64,000 nucleotides of DNA from Gemmatimonadota bacterium (GTDB lineage Bacteria; Latescibacterota; UBA2968; UBA8231), in the NCBI GenBank assembly GCA_009841115.1, contig VXML01000034.1:144821-208820 (forward strand), in the 5' to 3' direction. The notes below the pieces were generated by a model that worked only from the letters and a program-made list of their open reading frames with translations, searched no databases and was not told the DNA's origin. This document shows, in pieces, positions 17,243-25,309 of the stretch; position 1 is the stretch's first letter, and the number at the start of each line of letters is the position of its first letter. The position numbers and the translations under genes were made by a program.

Positions 17243-18349
17243 CTAAACCGGACAATCGGGAATATCGACCCACCGCCGCTCGGCCGCGGCCTGGAGGATG
17301 GAATCGGCAACGGCCTGTGCCCGCATCCCGTGATAAAACGAAGGCACGCAATCGCGCCCCTCGCGGATGGCGCTGATGAATTCCCAAGCTTGGTCGTAGC
17401 GAAAAGTCTGCACGGGATCGCCGACAGACGGATCGCGCGGCGCATTGGGCCGCGTGAGGAACTCTGCGGGCACGGGCTGACTCTGATAGGGCTCGCCACG
17501 AGGCGCAAAGAGCACCTCGTGTGGTGCGTGCAGGTGATAGACGACCGAGGCTTCCTCCCCATTGAACTCGGCCAAGTCGTGGTCGCCCTTTGGGCCGTAG
17601 CCCTTGCTCAACTTGCCCATCTCGAAGACCCCCGTGGTGCCGCTTTTGAACTCGGCGATCCACGCGATCCAATCTTCCACGTCCTGCGGTGGGCACGGCT
17701 GGCCTTCGCGGGTCTGATCCCGTGGAACCAACTGCTTGGCCGCGCTACATACAGCCTCTATCGGACCCAGCAGATCCTCGGCAAAATCAATGCGGTGAAT
17801 GCCCATATCGCCCAGTTCACCCGACCCGGCGTAGCGCTTGTACTGCCGCCAGCCAATGGCGCGCTCTCCCCAATCTTGCAGACGCTGGAATCGGGCGTGG
17901 CGAATCGCCCCCAAGGCTCCGGTCTGCACCAAGTGGCGGATGTAGTTCATGGCCGGCACAAAGCGATAGGTAAAAGCCGTCATGTGGCGACGCCCCGATG
18001 CCTTGCCCCTAGCGTATATTTCTTGGGTTTGGGCAAAGTCCATACCTAGGGGCTTCTCGCACAGCACGTGGCAGTTAGCGTCTAAAGCTTGGACAATCAA
18101 CTCATGGTGATAGACATTAGGCACGGCAATGCAGACCGCGTCTGGGGCCACCGCATCTAAGAGCGCATCTAGCCGGTCAAAAGCGTCGGCAATACCCCAT
18201 TCCGCTTGCCGCTTTTGCCGTAGCATCTCGTCAGGCTCGCAGATCCCAGCGATTTCGACCCCGGGAATCAGCCGCAGCCCTGGATAGTGTACCCCTGCAC
18301 ACACGCCGCCTGTGCCCACCAAGCCTACTCGCAGTGCATCCTGATTCAT
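17243..18349 (-). CDS. Gfo/Idh/MocA-family oxidoreductase
   Basis: 368 residues. Rossmann motif GLVGTGGVCAGVH (residues 9-21) and the family motif CEKPLG (about 97-102), whose Lys is catalytic, are followed by the C-terminal alpha/beta domain with GSGELGDMGIHRID. These enzymes oxidise or reduce hydroxyls of sugars, inositols and related compounds with NAD(P). The ATG overlaps the stop of the DapA-like gene by four bases and has AAGAGG 5 bases upstream. Substrate not predictable. Confidence 0.88.
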   Translation of the reverse strand: MNQDALRVGLVGTGGVCAGVHYPGLRLIPGVEIAGICEPDEMLRQKRQAEWGIADAFDRLDALLDAVAPDAVCIAVPNVYHHELIVQALDANCHVLCEKPLGMDFAQTQEIYARGKASGRRHMTAFTYRFVPAMNYIRHLVQTGALGAIRHARFQRLQDWGERAIGWRQYKRYAGSGELGDMGIHRIDFAEDLLGPIEAVCSAAKQLVPRDQTREGQPCPPQDVEDWIAWIAEFKSGTTGVFEMGKLSKGYGPKGDHDLAEFNGEEASVVYHLHAPHEVLFAPRGEPYQSQPVPAEFLTRPNAPRDPSVGDPVQTFRYDQAWEFISAIREGRDCVPSFYHGMRAQAVADSILQAAAERRWVDIPDCPV

Positions 18350-19275
18350 ACGACCTCTTTCATTTGCAATTGCATTTGCCTTTCCACCTCAGCTAGCTTA
18401 TCGACGAGCGCGTGCAATCTCGGCATATCCTCTGCGGTCACGTCCTCGGCAAAAGGCACCACCGGCCCTCCGGCCAGTCCAAACCGCTCCATAGCCGCGT
18501 GCAATGCCGAGCCACTATAGCGCGCCGCTCGCTCGCCGCGCAGATCCTCAAACGGCACCATCTGCTGCCGAATCTCCTCCGCCCCAGCGCGATCTCCCGC
18601 CGCAAAGCGTTCTAGGAGCGTCAAGCTCATGCCGGGAACAAAGTTGGCCATCCCCGAGCTAAACCCAACCGCGCCAGTGGCCATATAGTCGATACAGGGA
18701 TCCTCGGCCATGCCGCAGACCATGGCCGCATCTTCCCCAGCACCGGCGACGATCCGCCGAAACGCCTCTAAATCGTCAACGGCGTATTTAAGCCCCACTA
18801 CTTCGTCTAGCCGACACAGTGCCACTACTTGCTCGACCGGCATAATATCCAGACGGCGCTGATACAGAATCGTGGGCAACTGGGTCTTCTCGGCAATGTC
18901 GCGCAAGCCAACGGCAACGCCCCCGGCTGAGGCCGGCCCGACGATGGGCATAATCATCACTCCAGCGACGCCCAAAGAACGAGCAATCCGCCCCATCTCC
19001 AGCGCCCGACCATACCCCGGCCCGATCCCCGGCACCACCAGTGCCTCTCCGGCTGCCGCCTCGACAAAAGCCCCAACGGCGACCTCATATTCGTCTAATG
19101 TCATATCGTACACCAGCCCCGTGCCGCACGCTGGCATGATAAAATCGACGCCCCGCTCACAGAGAAAGCGCACATTGCGGCCAATCCCCGCCAAGTCAAT
19201 GCCCCGTTCCGCATCGCGGGGCGTAATCGCCACAACCAGCACGTTGTGGCACTGTTCCTGTTGCAACATCTGCAT
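18346..19275 (-). CDS. Dihydrodipicolinate synthase/N-acetylneuraminate lyase family aldolase
   Basis: 309 residues, TIM barrel. Schiff-base Lys163 (VGLKYAVDD) and Tyr138 (TILYQRR) are in the expected positions. The GTT motif of true DapA is ACGTG here, and the gene lies in a catabolic operon. A class I aldolase or dehydratase for 2-keto-3-deoxy sugar acids or similar is therefore more likely than lysine biosynthesis. GGAGAA lies 5 bases before the ATG. It overlaps the next gene by ATGA. Confident in family, not in substrate. Confidence 0.85.
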   Translation of the reverse strand: MQMLQQEQCHNVLVVAITPRDAERGIDLAGIGRNVRFLCERGVDFIMPACGTGLVYDMTLDEYEVAVGAFVEAAAGEALVVPGIGPGYGRALEMGRIARSLGVAGVMIMPIVGPASAGGVAVGLRDIAEKTQLPTILYQRRLDIMPVEQVVALCRLDEVVGLKYAVDDLEAFRRIVAGAGEDAAMVCGMAEDPCIDYMATGAVGFSSGMANFVPGMSLTLLERFAAGDRAGAEEIRQQMVPFEDLRGERAARYSGSALHAAMERFGLAGGPVVPFAEDVTAEDMPRLHALVDKLAEVERQMQLQMKEVV

Positions 19276-19293
19276 AGTATTCTCCTTTATTCG

Positions 19294-19665
19294 CTAGGCC
19301 CACACGGTCTCAGTGGAGGTTGTGGCGTGTCTATTGTAGTGCTCTATGTAATCCTCGCGCGGCGGACTGAAGATGTCGAGGATTTTAGCAGGCCCTTCTT
19401 CGACTATCCCCCAGTGGACCACATTCGGCGGAATCAAAAAGGCGTCGCCCGGGCCGGTGACGCGTTCCTCTGACCCAATGCGGAAACGGAAGCGCCCGGC
19501 GAGCACCAAGCCAGCCTGCTCGTGCGGATGGCTGTGCTCGGGCACTTCACAGCCTTCTTCCATGTCCAAAAACGACAGCATCAGCCGCTCGCCAGCCACC
19601 AAGCCGCTGTTGATTTGGGGAAAAAGCTCCACAGCCGCAAGTTCTGCGGGGTTGATAAAAGGCAT
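19294..19665 (-). CDS. Single-domain cupin
   Basis: 123 residues from the ATG at 19665, which follows GGAGAGGAG by 4 bases; an earlier in-frame ATG lacks such a site and lies in the MATE gene. The cupin metal motif is visible as EHSHPHEQAG (His-x-His ... Glu-like) and, later, IPPNVVHWG. Small cupins bind a metal and act as isomerases, oxygenases or ligand-sensing proteins. It lies in the nine-gene operon between the MATE exporter and the aldolase-family gene. Confidence 0.8.
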   Translation of the reverse strand: MPFINPAELAAVELFPQINSGLVAGERLMLSFLDMEEGCEVPEHSHPHEQAGLVLAGRFRFRIGSEERVTGPGDAFLIPPNVVHWGIVEEGPAKILDIFSPPREDYIEHYNRHATTSTETVWA

Positions 19666-19676
19666 AGTCTCCTCTC

Positions 19677-21008
19677 CTATTCGACAAAGCTCCGCAACCA
19701 AGCGTCGCCGCGATAGCGCGGCCACAGCGTAACAAACCGGCCGACCATCAGGCCGCTATAGGCCATCCAAGCACCGGCCAATTCCCAATCCAACCAGTAT
19801 ATAAAAACCAACGCCGCAGGCAAAAACACCCCAAAGGTGGCTAGCGCCATAGCCTTGAACAGGTACCCCATATCGCTAGCGCCGATGAAAATTCCGTCAA
19901 AGACGAAGACCACGGCGTTCAGCGGTTGGAGTAGCGCGATGAGTACATAAAGTGCGCCGACCTGTTGTACAACTTCCCGATGCGGAGTAAACAGCGCGGC
20001 AATTGGCTCCAAGGCCGCAAAGTAAGCCAAGCCAAACCCCGTTCCCAGCCCCAACCCCCAGCAGATGATCCGCCAAGCAAACTGCCGGGCCTCGACAAAA
20101 AGGTGCGCTCCTAGGCAGCGGCCGACCAGCGTCTCAGCCGCGTGAGCAAAACCATCAACAGCGAAGCTAGTCAGCCCCCAGACCTGCAAAATCACGGCGT
20201 TGGCCGCCAGCGGTGCTTCGCCCATCCGCGAGACCATGCCGAGCGTGAAAAAACCGGCAAATTGCAGGCAAAGAGTGCGGCCAAAGAGGAAGGCGTTGGT
20301 CTGCATCAAGCGCTTCATCGCACGCAAATCCCACAGCCTTGTAGGCCACTCCCGCAGATAGGGGCGGTAGCGGGAGAATAACCAAAAAATCCCGGTGGCC
20401 AGCGCCGCCACATTGCCCAACACAGAAGCCCAAGCCGCCCCTTCAACACCCAGCCTGGGAGCGCCCAACTTGCCATAGATAAGCACATAGTCCGCGCCGA
20501 TGTTGACCAAGTTGGCAACAGTCATAACCCAGAGGGGTGCTATGACATTGGCGGTCCCGAGGAAAAAGCCGTTGAGCGTCATAATGCTCAACGCCAAGGG
20601 CGCTTCCCACACCCGGATGGCGAAGTAGCGTATGCCCCAGTGCTGGACTTGGGGAGACCCACCGGCCAACTCAAACCCAATCCGACTGATCCAGCCACTG
20701 GCCGCCACGATCCCCATGCCGAGGCAGACGGCCACAATAAGCGAACGGTAGAGTACCCCCGCGCTCTGCCGTCGATCCCCTGCCCCGCTGTACTGGGCCA
20801 CTAGTGCCGTGGTCCCCATGCGCAAAAAGGCCAAGCACCAGAATATGCCATTGAAGATCAAACTCGCCGTAGAGACCGCGCCCATAAAGGCCACTTCTGG
20901 CAAATGGCCGATCATCGCGGTGTCGGCGAGGCCGATCAGCGGTGTAGATAGGGCAGCGAGGATACTGGGGACGGCGAGGCTGAGAATCCTGCGGTCGAGT
21001 GAGTTCAA
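19677..21008 (-). CDS. MATE-family efflux transporter (DinF-like)
   Basis: 443 residues with twelve hydrophobic segments. The N-terminus LDRRILSLAVPSILAALSTP and the IGLADTAMIG segment are typical of the DinF branch. MATE proteins export organic cations or metabolites with a Na+ or H+ gradient. The start is TTG at 21008, overlapping the ATL stop (TTGA) with GCGGAGGA immediately upstream. That short spacing suggests translational coupling. Its place in the operon may mean export of a toxic intermediate. Confidence 0.85.
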   Translation of the reverse strand: MNSLDRRILSLAVPSILAALSTPLIGLADTAMIGHLPEVAFMGAVSTASLIFNGIFWCLAFLRMGTTALVAQYSGAGDRRQSAGVLYRSLIVAVCLGMGIVAASGWISRIGFELAGGSPQVQHWGIRYFAIRVWEAPLALSIMTLNGFFLGTANVIAPLWVMTVANLVNIGADYVLIYGKLGAPRLGVEGAAWASVLGNVAALATGIFWLFSRYRPYLREWPTRLWDLRAMKRLMQTNAFLFGRTLCLQFAGFFTLGMVSRMGEAPLAANAVILQVWGLTSFAVDGFAHAAETLVGRCLGAHLFVEARQFAWRIICWGLGLGTGFGLAYFAALEPIAALFTPHREVVQQVGALYVLIALLQPLNAVVFVFDGIFIGASDMGYLFKAMALATFGVFLPAALVFIYWLDWELAGAWMAYSGLMVGRFVTLWPRYRGDAWLRSFVE

Positions 21009-21310
21009 TCCTCCGCCTCAGGTCGCCAGCCAAACCGTTTCAGATCGATGCGTTGCGCGGTAAAGACAACGCCCTCGCTGGCCAAAAGCTCGTATTGCAC
21101 CAGATGACTACTGCCGCTGCGCGGCGAGACCTTCCCTTGGGCGTTGATGATGCGGTGCCACGGCAGATCCGACTCCCCAGGCATTCCCGCCAAGGCGAAT
21201 CCAACCTGCCGCGCGCGCCCTGGGTAACCGGCCAAGGTGGCAATCTGCCCGTAGGTGGCTACCTTGCCGTAGGGCACGCAGGCGATGGTCTCATAGAACG
21301 CCCGGCGCAT
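21005..21310 (-). CDS. Alkyltransferase-like protein (ATL), MGMT DNA-binding domain without catalytic cysteine
   Basis: 101 residues, starting at the internal ATG 21310 because the protein then begins at the conserved MRRAFYETIACVPYGKVATYG. It has the winged-helix fold of O6-alkylguanine-DNA alkyltransferase. The PCHR active site is PWHR here (Trp51-His52-Arg53), the diagnostic ATL change. ATL proteins bind O6-alkylguanine without repairing it and hand it to nucleotide excision repair. The gene is embedded in a metabolic operon, 7 bases after a small helical ORF, and overlaps the MATE gene. Confidence 0.9.
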   Translation of the reverse strand: MRRAFYETIACVPYGKVATYGQIATLAGYPGRARQVGFALAGMPGESDLPWHRIINAQGKVSPRSGSSHLVQYELLASEGVVFTAQRIDLKRFGWRPEAED

Positions 21311-21317
21311 GGGGCTT

Positions 21318-21542
21318 TCAGCAATTGGGAGCCGCGGCCTCATCGCGCCCTTCCAGAAAATCCAGGGCCTTGGTATAGCTGCGCTTCTCCAAGTAGTGGC
21401 GCAACATCGGCGGGGCTTCGCTACCCAGCTCTTGGCCGAGTTCGTCAAGCTGCCGCAGATGCGTGGCAATTGACTCGCCCTCACCGTTGTCGATAGCCGC
21501 CATCAGCGCTTGTAGTTCGGTGTGTAATTGATCTAGTGCCAT
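21318..21542 (-). CDS. Small helical protein of unknown function
   Basis: 74 residues, mostly alpha-helical by composition: MALDQLHTELQALMAAIDNG, an acidic middle (LDELGQELGSE), then HYLEKRSYTKALDFLEG. No family recognised. It sits 3 bases after the bicupin stop and 7 bases before the ATL start, so it is almost certainly cotranslated with them. The LEKRSYTKALDFLEG tail resembles a TPR-like helix pair but is too short to call. Confidence 0.6.
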   Translation of the reverse strand: MALDQLHTELQALMAAIDNGEGESIATHLRQLDELGQELGSEAPPMLRHYLEKRSYTKALDFLEGRDEAAAPNC

Positions 21543-21545
21543 AGC

Positions 21546-22268
21546 TCAAGCCGCCATGATGAGGTAGGCAAGCCACTCGGCGTGCGGGTTGCGGATCGCG
21601 TAGCGCGTGCCCGGTGGCAGGTGGATCATATCCCCTTCTCGAATTTCCTGCTCTTCGCCATCAACTTGCAAGACGCCGCTGTTTTCCAGCACGTAATAGA
21701 CCTGCTCCAATTCTTCACAGCACCGCTCAACCGTCTGCCCACGCGGCTGTACCGCCTCCCGATCAATACAGCGCAACCCCTGCGTAAAACCCACGTCCTC
21801 CTCGCCGACTGGCCCTAGCTGGTGCCAGCGCACCGCGCCCGCGCCGTCGCCCATCGCCGGCACATCTCGCCAGTTGCGGATGGCAAACTCGCCGCTGTTG
21901 GCCGCGATTCTTTGGCTGATCACGTGGTGTTCGAGCCAGTCATCGCTGGTGTCGTTAAACATCTGGTGGTGGATACCCGACGGCAGGTACACCGCATCGC
22001 CCTCCTGTACGGGAAACCGCTCCTTATCAAAGAGTACGTGGCCGCTACCTGAGAGTATGTAGTACACCTGTTCGAGGTTTTCGTGCTTGTGGTAATCCGA
22101 ATTCTTGCGGCCCTGGAGCGCGTGGCGGGCAAAGCCCTGTAGGCGCTTTAGGCAATTGCGCGGATCGGGATCGTCGTCTCCATCGCGGTCGCGCAACCCA
22201 CCCCAATGCACGGCACTCAGGTGGGCTATGTTGGGTTGGACGTCGCGCCAATTGATGATATACACCAT
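21546..22268 (-). CDS. Bicupin protein
   Basis: 240 residues with two cupin barrels. The first has HKHENLEQVYYILSG and LPSGIHHQMFND. The second has EELEQVYYVLENSG and LPPGTRYAIRNP and lacks the His ligands in its second motif, so only the first barrel looks able to bind metal fully. GGAGGG lies 8 bases before the ATG at 22268. Bicupins include gentisate-type dioxygenases, isomerases and storage-like proteins; substrate unknown. Second gene of the nine-gene operon. Confidence 0.8.
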   Translation of the reverse strand: MVYIINWRDVQPNIAHLSAVHWGGLRDRDGDDDPDPRNCLKRLQGFARHALQGRKNSDYHKHENLEQVYYILSGSGHVLFDKERFPVQEGDAVYLPSGIHHQMFNDTSDDWLEHHVISQRIAANSGEFAIRNWRDVPAMGDGAGAVRWHQLGPVGEEDVGFTQGLRCIDREAVQPRGQTVERCCEELEQVYYVLENSGVLQVDGEEQEIREGDMIHLPPGTRYAIRNPHAEWLAYLIMAA

Positions 22269-22286
22269 GTCTTATCCCTCCTAGGT

Positions 22287-23078
22287 TTACAAAGCAACGA
22301 TCTGGCGCATGCGCGCACCGAGATCGATGAGTTCCTCGCGGCTGCCACCCACCTCGTGGATCAGCGTGGAATCGTATCCCACCGCCCTCAACTCGGCCAT
22401 GACCGCCGGCCAGTCCGTATCTCCTTCGAGCAAGTTGACGAAGCTATGCTCCCCTCGGCGGAAATCCTTGAAATGAACCTTTTTAATGCGTGGCCCTAAC
22501 TCGCGGATCCAGTGCTCTGGATAGCCGTAGGCCATCATGTTGGCCGTGTCGAGGTAGATACCCACCCACTCGCTGCCGATTTCATCGACGAAAAGCCGGG
22601 CTTCGCGCGGGCTGAGCAGGAACTTATTCCAGACGTTTTCCAAGCCAATAGCCGCGCCCATTTCCTCGGCCAAGGAGACCGTATCGCTCAGCGCGTCCCG
22701 CAACCCATCCCAAGCCTGCTGATAAGTGCCCTCGACCGCTAACTGCCCTGGGTGCAACAGCACCCCATCGACCGACAGCGCACCGGCGATCTCAAGCGAG
22801 CGCCGCAAGCATTTGAGGCACCGCTCGCGCTCGCTGGCATCGCGGCTGAGCAGGTTGCCGCGCTCTTGATACCAGACGATGACGCTGCCTATTTCAACAC
22901 CGGCGTCCGAGCACTGCTGCCCGACCTGCGCGATCTCATCGGCGCTCATATTCGGATATAGGTCCTTGCCCTCGGCAAAGACCAGTTCCACGGCTTGGTA
23001 GCCAGCGTCCTCGCACAACCGCAGCGTGTCCTCCAGCGACATGTTTCCCAAAATGATCTGCGTGATTCCTATTTTCAT
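22287..23078 (-). CDS. Sugar phosphate isomerase/epimerase-like TIM barrel (AP endonuclease 2 family)
   Basis: 263 residues. The Xyl_isomerase_2/AP endonuclease 2 fold is indicated by GYQAVELVF, the metal-binding Glu in IGLENVWNKF, YLDTANMMAYG, KKVHFKDF and, near the end, LIHEVGG. These enzymes interconvert ketoses, inosose or hydroxypyruvate-like compounds. It is the first gene of the minus-strand operon running to 16437, behind AGAGGTG, and is divergent from the dehydrogenase at 23211. Confidence 0.82.
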   Translation of the reverse strand: MKIGITQIILGNMSLEDTLRLCEDAGYQAVELVFAEGKDLYPNMSADEIAQVGQQCSDAGVEIGSVIVWYQERGNLLSRDASERERCLKCLRRSLEIAGALSVDGVLLHPGQLAVEGTYQQAWDGLRDALSDTVSLAEEMGAAIGLENVWNKFLLSPREARLFVDEIGSEWVGIYLDTANMMAYGYPEHWIRELGPRIKKVHFKDFRRGEHSFVNLLEGDTDWPAVMAELRAVGYDSTLIHEVGGSREELIDLGARMRQIVAL

Positions 23079-23210
23079 AATGCACCTCTATTGAATATAT
23101 CTAACGCGCTCAGTATGTTATGGGCCATCGCATCCGGCCCGCGATTTATTTTGCGCCGACTGCTTTGGTCGGCGGTTAGAACATTTTACCCCTTCAACAA
23201 GGAGAACAAA

Positions 23211-24140
23211 ATGGCAAAAAGAAAATCCACCAAACGCAAAAAGGGCAAAAAGGATTTTCAGATCGGCTTTGTCGGCGTCGGGCGCATGGGAGCCAACATG
23301 GCCCTCAACCTCAACGACAAAGGCTTCAATATCTCGGCTGTATTCGACGCCAACCGCCGCGCCGCCCGCAGCCTAGCCAAGGGGCTTGGTTGCGCTGCTC
23401 CCAAAACCCTAGCCGAAGTTACGGCCCTCTCCGACGTGGTCATCACCGTGGTCACCGACGACGCGGCCATGCGCTCGATCTTTTCCACTTCTGGCGATTC
23501 GCTGCTGACCGACGCCAAAGGCACGACCTTTATCAACTGCGCCACCATCTCGCCCGCGGTCCACGTCCAAGTCGAAGAGCGCGCCGCCGCAGTCGGTGCT
23601 TCCTCCCTCGAAGGCTGTATGGCCTCTAGCATCACCCAAGCGCGCCAAGGCACGCTGTATCTGATGTGCGGCGGCAAGCGCAGTGTCTTCAACCGCGTTC
23701 GGCCCATCCTCGACGCCCTGAGCGTCGATCTGCGCTATATCGGCCCGGCCGGTCAAGCAGCCCAAGTCAAGGCCCTCGTCAACATGGTCATGAACATCAA
23801 CACCGCTGGACTGGCCGAAGGCTTGGGCCTAGGCCAAGCCCTCGGGCTGGACCTGAAGACGCTGATGAAGGTCTTCTCCCAGACCGGTGCCAACTCGCGC
23901 GTCTTGGAGACCGACGGCGAGGACATGACCATCCGCGACCACGAGTGCTACTTTTCTGCGGACCACGCGGCCAAGGACTCCGGCATCGCCCTCGCACTGG
24001 CCCGCCAAAATAAGCTCAGCCTGCCGCTGGCACAGGCGACCAAGCGCCAGTACGACAAGATGAAAAAACTGGGCCTCGGCGAGCTCGACAAATCGGGCAT
24101 TGCCGAGCTGACCTTCCCCGGCCGCAAAGGCTCCAAGTAG
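23211..24140 (+). CDS. 3-hydroxyisobutyrate dehydrogenase-family (beta-hydroxyacid) dehydrogenase
   Basis: 309 residues from the ATG at 23211, with AAGGAG 6 bases upstream. After a very basic leader (KRKSTKRKKGKK) come the NAD-binding GFVGVGRMGANMA, the SSLEGCMASS substrate loop region, and the catalytic Lys in QVKALVNMVMNIN. Family members oxidise 3-hydroxyisobutyrate, tartronate semialdehyde or 6-phosphogluconate-like acids. The Lys/Arg-rich extension is unusual for a cytoplasmic enzyme. A single gene between a divergent operon and a strong terminator. Confidence 0.85.
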   Translation: MAKRKSTKRKKGKKDFQIGFVGVGRMGANMALNLNDKGFNISAVFDANRRAARSLAKGLGCAAPKTLAEVTALSDVVITVVTDDAAMRSIFSTSGDSLLTDAKGTTFINCATISPAVHVQVEERAAAVGASSLEGCMASSITQARQGTLYLMCGGKRSVFNRVRPILDALSVDLRYIGPAGQAAQVKALVNMVMNINTAGLAEGLGLGQALGLDLKTLMKVFSQTGANSRVLETDGEDMTIRDHECYFSADHAAKDSGIALALARQNKLSLPLAQATKRQYDKMKKLGLGELDKSGIAELTFPGRKGSK

Positions 24141-24154
24141 GAACCATTTTCCGA

Positions 24155-24184
24155 GGGGCAGGTCGCCGCAGACCTGCCCCTTTT
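24155..24184. terminator. Strong bidirectional-looking terminator hairpin
   Basis: A perfect 10-bp stem, GGGGCAGGTC (24155-24164) with GACCTGCCCC (24171-24180), encloses a six-base loop. TTTTC follows on the plus strand. It ends the dehydrogenase gene; the convergent minus-strand gene ends at 24285. Confidence 0.9.
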
Positions 24185-24284
24185 CTCGCTAGATCCGCCC
24201 GTGCCGGATGTCCACCATCCGCTGCGTCAGTTCAAACCACAGTGATTCTCCACTAAAAACCGCACGAATTTATCAACCATCTCC

Positions 24285-25298
24285 TCAATCCGACCGCGTG
24301 GTGAGCCATTCGACAGCAGCTTGCCGCCGCGCCTGCGGCGTGTCCGCGCTCGCTGGCAAGCGGTGCAATTCCCAAGCGATTTCGTGCGTCAAGGTCTCGC
24401 CCACCTGCAAATAAACCCAAGGGCTTAACAGTTCTAGCTCGGTGTAATCCGGACAGGTATAGACCTCGGCACTCAAACCCCCGTCCGGGTAGCGCTGGGT
24501 CCCATCGCGGCGAAAAAACTCGGCCATAACCACGTCGCCGACAATGCCAGCCAGCCAGCGGTCCGAGTCGGCCCCGGTCTTCTGCGGCTCCTCCGGGTCG
24601 GGCACAAAAATGCCAATGTCGCCCTCAATGGTGAAGTTGCGCATGGCCGCGCCCTCGGCAAAGCCAAAGGGATGATAGCGCAGATCGAAGTGACTGTGCG
24701 GATTGAGCGGATAGAGGGTCTGCTCGGGCGGCTGCATCTGGGTGACGTTCCAAATGGTGTAGCGCAACGGCTCGACCTTGGCATCAGCCAGTTTTTCGAT
24801 CTGCTGGTGGATCTCCACGCGCGTGCCCCGTTCCGCCAAGCGGATTTCGCGCACACTGCGCGCCCCATTGTACTCGCTCACTGGACTGCTGATCACCACC
24901 CCCTCGGGTAGCAACTCAACCTCGTGTACCGCGCCGTCGAAAGCGTGATCGGGCGGCCAAGAGTGGCCGTTGATTTTGACAAATTCGCTCTGCTGATTGG
25001 GCCAGACCTTGTCGCCGCCGAAATTGGTCCACACGTACTGGTCTTCCTCATCGACATTAGGCTGGCCGTCGGGCAACACCTGACCGTGTAGTTCGGGATC
25101 GGACCATAGAATATTTTCGCCCCCGACAAACCCGTAGTGCATGATGCGACCAATGGCCGGCACCACGACTAGGCGCACATCGGGATTGGCAATTTCAATC
25201 GATCTTGCCCAGCCTTTGTACTCGATTTCCTCAACTGTGACCTGGGCCACAGCGGGCGCGGCCAGCGCCGCCAACATAACGCACTGTAACAATTTCAT
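24285..25298 (-). CDS. Secreted DUF4380-like (mutarotase-fold) protein
   Basis: 337 residues from the ATG at 25298, chosen because GAGGAAG lies 6 bases before it; an ATG at 25313 overlaps the upstream stop but lacks a site. A signal peptide (MKLLQCVMLAALAAPAVAQ) begins the protein. The segment NPDVRLVVVPAIGRIMHYG, followed by GGENILW, fits the DUF4380 family of galactose-mutarotase-like beta-sandwich proteins. It is likely periplasmic and may bind or process a sugar. Downstream of the PfkB kinase in the operon 28173-24285. Confidence 0.65.
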   Translation of the reverse strand: MKLLQCVMLAALAAPAVAQVTVEEIEYKGWARSIEIANPDVRLVVVPAIGRIMHYGFVGGENILWSDPELHGQVLPDGQPNVDEEDQYVWTNFGGDKVWPNQQSEFVKINGHSWPPDHAFDGAVHEVELLPEGVVISSPVSEYNGARSVREIRLAERGTRVEIHQQIEKLADAKVEPLRYTIWNVTQMQPPEQTLYPLNPHSHFDLRYHPFGFAEGAAMRNFTIEGDIGIFVPDPEEPQKTGADSDRWLAGIVGDVVMAEFFRRDGTQRYPDGGLSAEVYTCPDYTELELLSPWVYLQVGETLTHEIAWELHRLPASADTPQARRQAAVEWLTTRSD

Positions 25299-25309
25299 CG
25301 TATGCTTCC

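Noticed and set aside
16437..17696. Long 419-codon version of the PhyH gene
   Set aside because: The first 150 codons overlap the Gfo/Idh gene in another frame; a double ATG with AGGAGGG at 17234 marks the real start.
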